From positions 62,001 to 126,000 of the forward strand of contig CAZJAH010000001.1 in assembly GCA_964544155.1 (NCBI GenBank): a stretch of 64,000 nucleotides of DNA, in the 5' to 3' direction. Positions 61,701-64,000 of this stretch are shown in pieces (within the stretch, counting starts at the first letter, position 1; every line of letters begins with the position of its first letter). The notes under the pieces were generated by a model, which was not told where the DNA came from, did not search any database, and was given only the letters and a program-made list of their open reading frames with translations. The translations under genes and the position numbers were made by a program. The stretch comes from CAZJAH01 sp964544155 (GTDB lineage: Bacteria > Bacteroidota > Ignavibacteria > Kapaibacteriales > UBA2268).

Positions 61701-64000
61701 CTCCGGGCTTAATTGTAATATCATTGGCAATTACCGACCTATAGGCTATGGCAGGTACATTCTTAGTTCCGGAACTGTCGAGTATTAAATTATAATATGA
61801 AAGATTCACAAGTGAATCATTAGGTGAAGACGGCTTAAAAGGCACTGTTTGTGGCTGGCCGTCATTCCTGTTAAATGCGACGGTTGAATTATCTGTAATA
61901 AACCTTCTCGAATTATTATCAAAATTCAAACCGGATATATCGAAATCTTTACCTATATTGATCCGGCCAAGTGTATTGAAAGAAATATTACCGGACCTCG
62001 GATTATCCGCGGGAGCGCTTATCTTCAGATTATTATATTGAGCAACTCCCGGCGTTGAACCGCTTGAAGGAATAGTCACACTTGTCTGGCCGTCAAAAGT
62101 CACAGTCCCGGCAGTAAATGAGGGAATTGCGAAATTTGGCGGGAATGACTGCCTGACGATCAGTTCACTGTCTGTTCCAGGCATGCTAAGCGATTTACCA
62201 GTACCGTTACCTGATGCCTGTTTGTTATCCAGATCAAAAATACCGCTGTTTATTATAAGGCTGTCATTGATTCTTATATCTTTAGAAAGTTTTAAAGTAT
62301 CTCCTGCCGGTTTATCAACGATAAATTTTGTTATGTAGCTGCCGCTCGGCGGAGATGGTAAAGCGTCACCGGTATATTGAGGTGAATGATTACCGATATA
62401 CTTGTAGATTGCTTCTTCATGGAATATTCTGTCTATAGTCTGAACGGCGCCTGTATTAGCAATTCGATTAATTCCTTCTTCATGGCCTATCTGTAGTGTT
62501 GTATTGGCCTCGAGCCTCAATGTATCGCCGGTAATAACTGAATTATCCTCAATGATAAGTTCGCCATGTTTGTTACCCGGTACAACAGCCTCCTCGATTG
62601 ATACAAGGTTAGCCTCAGCCGGATCATACCCCGCGGGAATTGTGACGGTATTGTTCCTGATTCTTACTTTGTCTGACCTTTTATTAGGGATAGTTGTTGA
62701 AGGAGGCCCGCCGAAATTGCTTTTCGACCATGTGTTAGGGTCGTTGTAATTACCGTCGGCGCGGCTAAAATATGTCGCCTTGCCGGCGTCCTCAAGTCCG
62801 GCAGTCCAATCGCCGTCAAGGCTGTCAACTTCCTGAGAGAAAAAATATTCGTCATCAATTTCCACAATATTATTAGAACGGCCCGGATCTACCCTCCAAA
62901 ATCCGTTGGCCGGGTCGGGAGGTGAAAAATACAGGATCTCGTAGTTACCTACACTGCCTTCCACTTCTGTTGAGTCATAATAACAAAATACGGTTACTGA
63001 CCTATCAGTATAGCTTATATTCTCTGAAGTAATTTTCCAGTATTTTGTGAGTGAAATCCCGGTTCTTTCTACCTTAGGATGTTCTTCGGGAATAGGCTGA
63101 ACGGCCACTTCGTTATCAGCTGAAAAAGTAACTTCGTTGGCTAATAATATAACTTCCGCCGGAGTATAAACATCAATGGGATTACCCAGATAATCTTCGC
63201 CGGGTGTACCCATGGGATATACCAGATTTGTTTCGGAAGTCGTTCCGGCATTGACCTTTCTTATAAGCCTGCCGCCGTATGAACCGGCGCTTTCCGAGTT
63301 AAAGACACATTTGTTTGTATTGAAATCGTTTTCTTCCGATCCTGTAAGTGATGCTATAACTCCATCTTCTGAGATTACCAGGTCATTTTGATTTAAGTCT
63401 ATAATTGATTCGGAAATGAATTTTAATGAGTCATCCACTGATACATCGATATTCTGGATGAGGTCTCCGCCTGATTTATCAAGGTATAAGCTATTGAAGG
63501 AAGCACCTGTTCCAATAATCGACTGGTCGGCAGCTCCATTGAATGTAACAAAGCTATTTGTCGGAGTAAACGCTCCGGCGCCGGAAGGGCTGCTGTTTAT
63601 CCAGTCGCCTCCTATGAATATATTCTGATTATTAGCGTTCAGCCTGCCGTTACCCGTGCCGTCGATCGTTATATCATTTAATACTGAAAGATCATTATTT
63701 CTTATTCTGGCTACCGGGTTATTTGTACCTGTCATAAACAGCTCTCCCACGGGATGCACAGTGTTTATGTCTATGGTCTGGCCCCCTGCGGCGGCATTTA
63801 TCCTTAAAGTACCGCCGGTTACATTGCCGGAATCGGAAGCAATGAAATAATCACCAGCGAAGCTTCCGGTATTCGTATTTCGCATTTCTATAGTGCCGCC
63901 GCTCCAGTTGAATATAGAACCGGCCGCGCCGATATCAAAAAGTCCGCGGTTATTGCTGTTTATCCCTCCTGTTGTACCCATGTTGAGAATTCCGCCGTAC
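52747..64000 (-). CDS. Giant multi-module surface protein (N-terminus outside window)
   Basis: An uninterrupted frame of at least 3,751 codons runs to the window edge without a stop; the true start lies beyond 64,000. The protein is Asn/Gly/Asp/Ser rich and beta-repetitive. About six modules of roughly 480-730 residues each open with a line such as F-F-S-L-G-G-D-W-T-D-P-T-S-W-S (near 62,740; 60,560; 59,045; 57,150; 55,095; 53,650), continue with an I-G-N-G-K-x-V-x-L G8-like part, then D-S-L-x-I-x-x-G-x-L repeats, a Y-P-V-G / Y-E-I-G part and an R-Y-W-x-I Ig-like part. A GEVED domain (W-I-D-W-D-R-D-T-D-F to G-E-A-E-D-Y) lies at 58,150-58,600. The C-terminus E-G-V-I-E-I-G-N lacks a T9SS CTD. 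Confidence 0.88.
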   Translation of the reverse strand, partial: YGGILNMGTTGGINSNNRGLFDIGAAGSIFNWSGGTIEMRNTNTGSFAGDYFIASDSGNVTGGTLRINAAAGGQTIDINTVHPVGELFMTGTNNPVARIRNNDLSVLNDITIDGTGNGRLNANNQNIFIGGDWINSSPSGAGAFTPTNSFVTFNGAADQSIIGTGASFNSLYLDKSGGDLIQNIDVSVDDSLKFISESIIDLNQNDLVISEDGVIASLTGSEENDFNTNKCVFNSESAGSYGGRLIRKVNAGTTSETNLVYPMGTPGEDYLGNPIDVYTPAEVILLANEVTFSADNEVAVQPIPEEHPKVERTGISLTKYWKITSENISYTDRSVTVFCYYDSTEVEGSVGNYEILYFSPPDPANGFWRVDPGRSNNIVEIDDEYFFSQEVDSLDGDWTAGLEDAGKATYFSRADGNYNDPNTWSKSNFGGPPSTTIPNKRSDKVRIRNNTVTIPAGYDPAEANLVSIEEAVVPGNKHGELIIEDNSVITGDTLRLEANTTLQIGHEEGINRIANTGAVQTIDRIFHEEAIYKYIGNHSPQYTGDALPSPPSGSYITKFIVDKPAGDTLKLSKDIRINDSLIINSGIFDLDNKQASGNGTGKSLSMPGTDSELIVRQSFPPNFAIPSFTAGTVTFDGQTSVTIPSSGSTPGVAQYNNLKISAPADNPRSGNISFNTLGRINIGKDFDISGLNFDNNSRRFITDNSTVAFNRNDGQPQTVPFKPSSPNDSLVNLSYYNLILDSSGTKNVPAIAYRSVIANDITIKPGVTLNLNGSGLEIKGDWINEGGNFVHNNNEVVFFSQDLSVTNTILSDNTANNPFYNIYIEGEGNIEPADNMMVEGDLIISGIFGSGNLVLTNTDFTVQGDWTNNNPGSFEPGTSTVYLNGSALQSITKSGGNEEFYNLIIDNNSNIEFTGSQPDEGLLIRNGGEIEFINGYLTIRGYHATILGAVIRTGGTGHIDGETRKYVASGDTTVIYEIGYGAQYTPIELDINGSGGTGGLVEALSDTITTATSPISWSNPTPDAILPLGNQMSRPRHVARQWTLSIPNGSPFYLDTGRTYDATFNFIGGGAPNGDLRNGADPTVFSARLLYGASQWLQPDRFTGIPGVGNKTATSTEFEILNDFGTFIIGEPGQVTFFSLGGDWTDPTSWSQIKYGGPVSAIAPDDASITGNNPQVFIGDGKTITLNSNQVINTSDGMEGSVTIDSSGTLMTESNIISGTGGFYLKEWGTLGIGDDDGILDTPASDGNIQTSTREYNYNNHNRGRFIYTGNSAVQEAGSGLPATPDTVSYLAVDKGSGELRLSANVSVLDSLNIIDGTLSLTLAGGGNASVTLDGNLNAYSGGDLDPANGEFVFTGDDNQFILNETGSELQFYDITINKVQGAGNVILRENSPIQIVNNGTLAFHTDNYGLMDARDYAGNYVTGYGSDPIDRFGIGHVRGELRKEIPSGGTPNIIYEVGDSAYYTPYYIDFDGGGGTTGLLGVQVIPGEHPHITDANSPIAPGRYIPRYWRVTRPPAPYNDFERGGREIIVECEFINPDDVGLVDAPGCVDMAFWRGDSSPDPWQEIYKDNDNSNYSAPYSCGDTRFNIGSISYNGSSETSVQVNDLSNGGFPFGSSETLSDGSLLLGEFVLGNQNSDIFHSYYSIADGDWTDPNTWSTQGYGGSINTGTYPQTQYETAFIGNGKRVVLDENIGHNRISHPFDCYANAGPSVYVEDSGNLAFGVRVLRGNGLTVKKGGTIEIGSAEGFGDLSSNQYWGRGNILTFSRTFEDSINVIYTAEGYTPDFTGKWNGSLASNALNYCFPDYGANGGHLIENVTIEDQSNNILMENFTGTSQICANNRVEYYYNKSAVVEVGQTYNITMDPRNQGGGRRWQVWIDWDRDTDFQTDELVINSNFSSNAPQTASFTVPNSGIDARPGLVRMRVILKQGGGNSNNACASHNGEAEDYNLVLINNNFEVVQESGNGMPDNLYSLQLKVPASRTQPSQFELLENVRVRDSVKIERGYFNAGTRNIFLAGDFINNFAGGFNAENSLIEFYKDSDQEIRGTDSVTFNNIRINKDDGTVTLVTSANISGDFDFDSDNHFVLNDNTLFRFNETSTLSASAGDFGISRKFRSSGGTNSGILRREVPTGGTGNKDFLLPIGIQPGYNSMFFRVSGDYSGLDPWLEMRLIHAVDGHPQRINPNALRKYWVVSTNDISAFDSLNLRYRDPQDVIGSDTSYIPALYKTNYWQIDFGEDPLVDSDSDFIAIGQTSHTDGDWTAGQPPVFVAGRKYYSISSGDWSVPTNWSSVDHTGEPASYYPGELFQEDSVFIDGGDIIDYNLKTINISLIGLGATNTVLSGISGATGTGSLNFSDSPPDKAINIYDNIYADNNGAMNPALSGIDTMYLYADFINTTSGGGIDLRTDANNYTLLSFEDSGDSDLSGNGLWNDFSKIRINKSDPAYKVTVSSASFANATNTVPADYRFLLQSGTLEFNQGGSSMALSAEDDVILEPSSRLSVLNGTVATPGNLFYKTGSEVSLASASAHLEIGESFARLLSGSRVDFSMAGGEVKVLTNGDPASSYIGFDVTNDASSFFMDGGTIIISNANTGAPSDFYVSQQAAANGGGMQNGAIIQSGETGVTSDAAPVKIAGTMDITQLDVVGHGTDPVTTNIAENILTITDELNVQQNNTVDLIGNTIELLGDMNNYGEFNPASGLLLLSGDSNLQTIVNDNSPTLDIYNLRIDKTGDPNQNSVLLGNDSTDVNSNIRVYNSLEFSDDNQSIINSAEYGRYVMVSNPGTGTQVLRNGEGHVYGRLYRYIGAGSESIFYPVGGDSLEQYRPVTFTTTSGSTGQTAGNVGVRNYNYDHPDIHQADIDTTSNFMFWWNVNTGPAPVFALGNRTFALKTEFRNPEDLRDPADDPLLFEHHMRNPSWEDDPVIGGNWTLLPAAFKSDTTITSLANTEFGDFLAAEPEGETFYSYSNGNWNNVNTWSLDGYTIKTTPVSRIPDQFTDRVFIGNGKKVNVPASMTPKPEVRSVIVEKDPVPGILSIEGQLGYIGGSNFVLEDSATLEIQHIQGINPNIDVNDGAIWMNTTRSFGISNYVYDRNDGSQRTGEALPDRVASIISDNSSVAGSNRVFITRITGAPPLEILDSIYIRQGELITDEDRETHLFGDFILSMNGAYTPGISSFAFKGANDKIIMLRNENGLQLYDLNLDGGNVSIIREDSAGEGSSVYIENQLNFNNDMYVFLGRGQSPADTAKLVINNADTSAISGYSPSRFVVSRRDGGYLSRAVSSQNLPLTYTYPVGSYENSQYNYAPALFEGQSGTTAGFMNVKTNPGDFQGNFPDGHSGLSSNPGISYLTRYWSINGVTAEVNGQWAFIYSDNDISGSEADLSRIGRWRPVGEETPGSWAVIPENPGVNILRPQNMFLTDNNYDYTLFMGDWTLGSDQAFRRIFYSRQTGAWNDFESWTFRETHQPSDPVYGAGVFPNDSQDSVVIGGGHEIALTQDRNIGGIAVGHTAQKGILNLGEFVISGEFFTLGDSSKLMIGSPFGITNLPAMQGNVQTSISRNYTDTGVNAVFEYTGTQNQTVGDGLPASFRSLIISNTGPTGNNTVTVDRDYTILQDLFIDSGRLDLRDHSADKSSIEGDFRISADASIRIGGDGTNLNTAINNYFNYNVDIQSITEFYGDNQIISTLPANLTGGLGNVLINNAGTKIVDAPLLIRSNLTIDNNALLINNAGVNSLEVYGNVNNNANVNNEGVIEIGN

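Noticed and set aside
52747..64000. Many short + strand frames inside the giant gene
   Set aside because: All lie opposite a single uninterrupted coding frame, are short and lack Shine-Dalgarno sequences or family motifs.
1..64000. tRNA, rRNA, insertion sequences, prophage genes
   Set aside because: No T-loop or anticodon patterns outside coding regions, no transposase, integrase or phage structural motifs were found.

Overview
The window looks like a chromosomal segment of a Gram-negative bacterium of the Bacteroidota/Chlorobi (FCB) group. The evidence is two proteins with type IX secretion (T9SS) type-A C-terminal sorting domains, a GldL/GldM-like motor pair, OmpA-family proteins carrying PD40 or barrel domains, an LptF/LptG permease, and Bacteroidota-style surface modules. 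An Ignavibacteria/Kapabacteria-like lineage is my inference from the WD40-plus-CTD and OmpA protein styles; no rRNA or other marker settles it. I saw no tRNA, rRNA, IS element, prophage or CRISPR array.

Layout. 1-7927 (+): the end of rseP, then surE, a small DUF3391-like protein, an HDOD protein, a GAF/PAS histidine kinase, a REC-histidine kinase hybrid, a glycosyltransferase and a methyltransferase, all tightly packed. 7929-9251 (-): a UMF1-type transporter. 9351-10446 (+): a Dph6-like PP-loop ATPase overlapping a GIY-YIG (DUF123) gene that is frameshifted in a T10 run. 10408-20988 (-): LptF/G-type permease, GldL-like, GldM-like, then a TolC / RDD / HlyD / ABC ATPase / two MacB-type permeases / DUF2147 export operon. 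21182-22906 (-): small stress-type proteins (CsbD, DUF1328) and an AI-2E family permease. 23082-26665 (+): OsmC, PfpI/DJ-1, aldo/keto reductase and a Rieske-FAD oxidoreductase, a redox-defence operon. 26866-30475 (-): thioredoxin / membrane protein / DUF1858, then scpB, scpA and alr. 30593-32362 (+): a PorE-like PD40-OmpA lipoprotein. 32603-36769 (-): a solitary nuoF and valS. 37141-38313 (+): a coiled-coil lipoprotein and a coiled-coil LysM protein. 38477-43103 (-): TPR protein, small membrane protein, CHASE sensor kinase with a degenerate ATPase domain, and a single-domain response regulator.

43185-64000 (-) is the most unusual part. It holds a run of surface proteins: a giant protein of at least 3,751 residues that is cut by the window edge, an 854-residue and a 678-residue relative, two proteins with T9SS sorting domains (one with WD40 repeats), and an OmpA-type barrel protein, followed downstream by the response regulator and CHASE sensor. 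The large proteins share a G-x-W-x-x-P-x-x-W module and a Y-P-V-G / R-Y-W module, which makes them one family of repetitive beta-rich adhesin or envelope proteins. Together with the GldL/GldM pair and the PorE-like lipoprotein, this suggests a T9SS-linked surface-display locus with its own sensor.

Regulatory-looking DNA includes a 20-bp perfect palindrome just before the response-regulator start, a 16-bp palindrome before osmC, a 15-bp direct repeat before the tolC-like gene, a folded element between csbD and the DUF1328 gene, a two-hairpin element between convergent genes near 32.5 kb, and several intrinsic terminators. Many starts were moved from the longest open frame to a downstream ATG or GTG with a visible Shine-Dalgarno; this is stated per gene.
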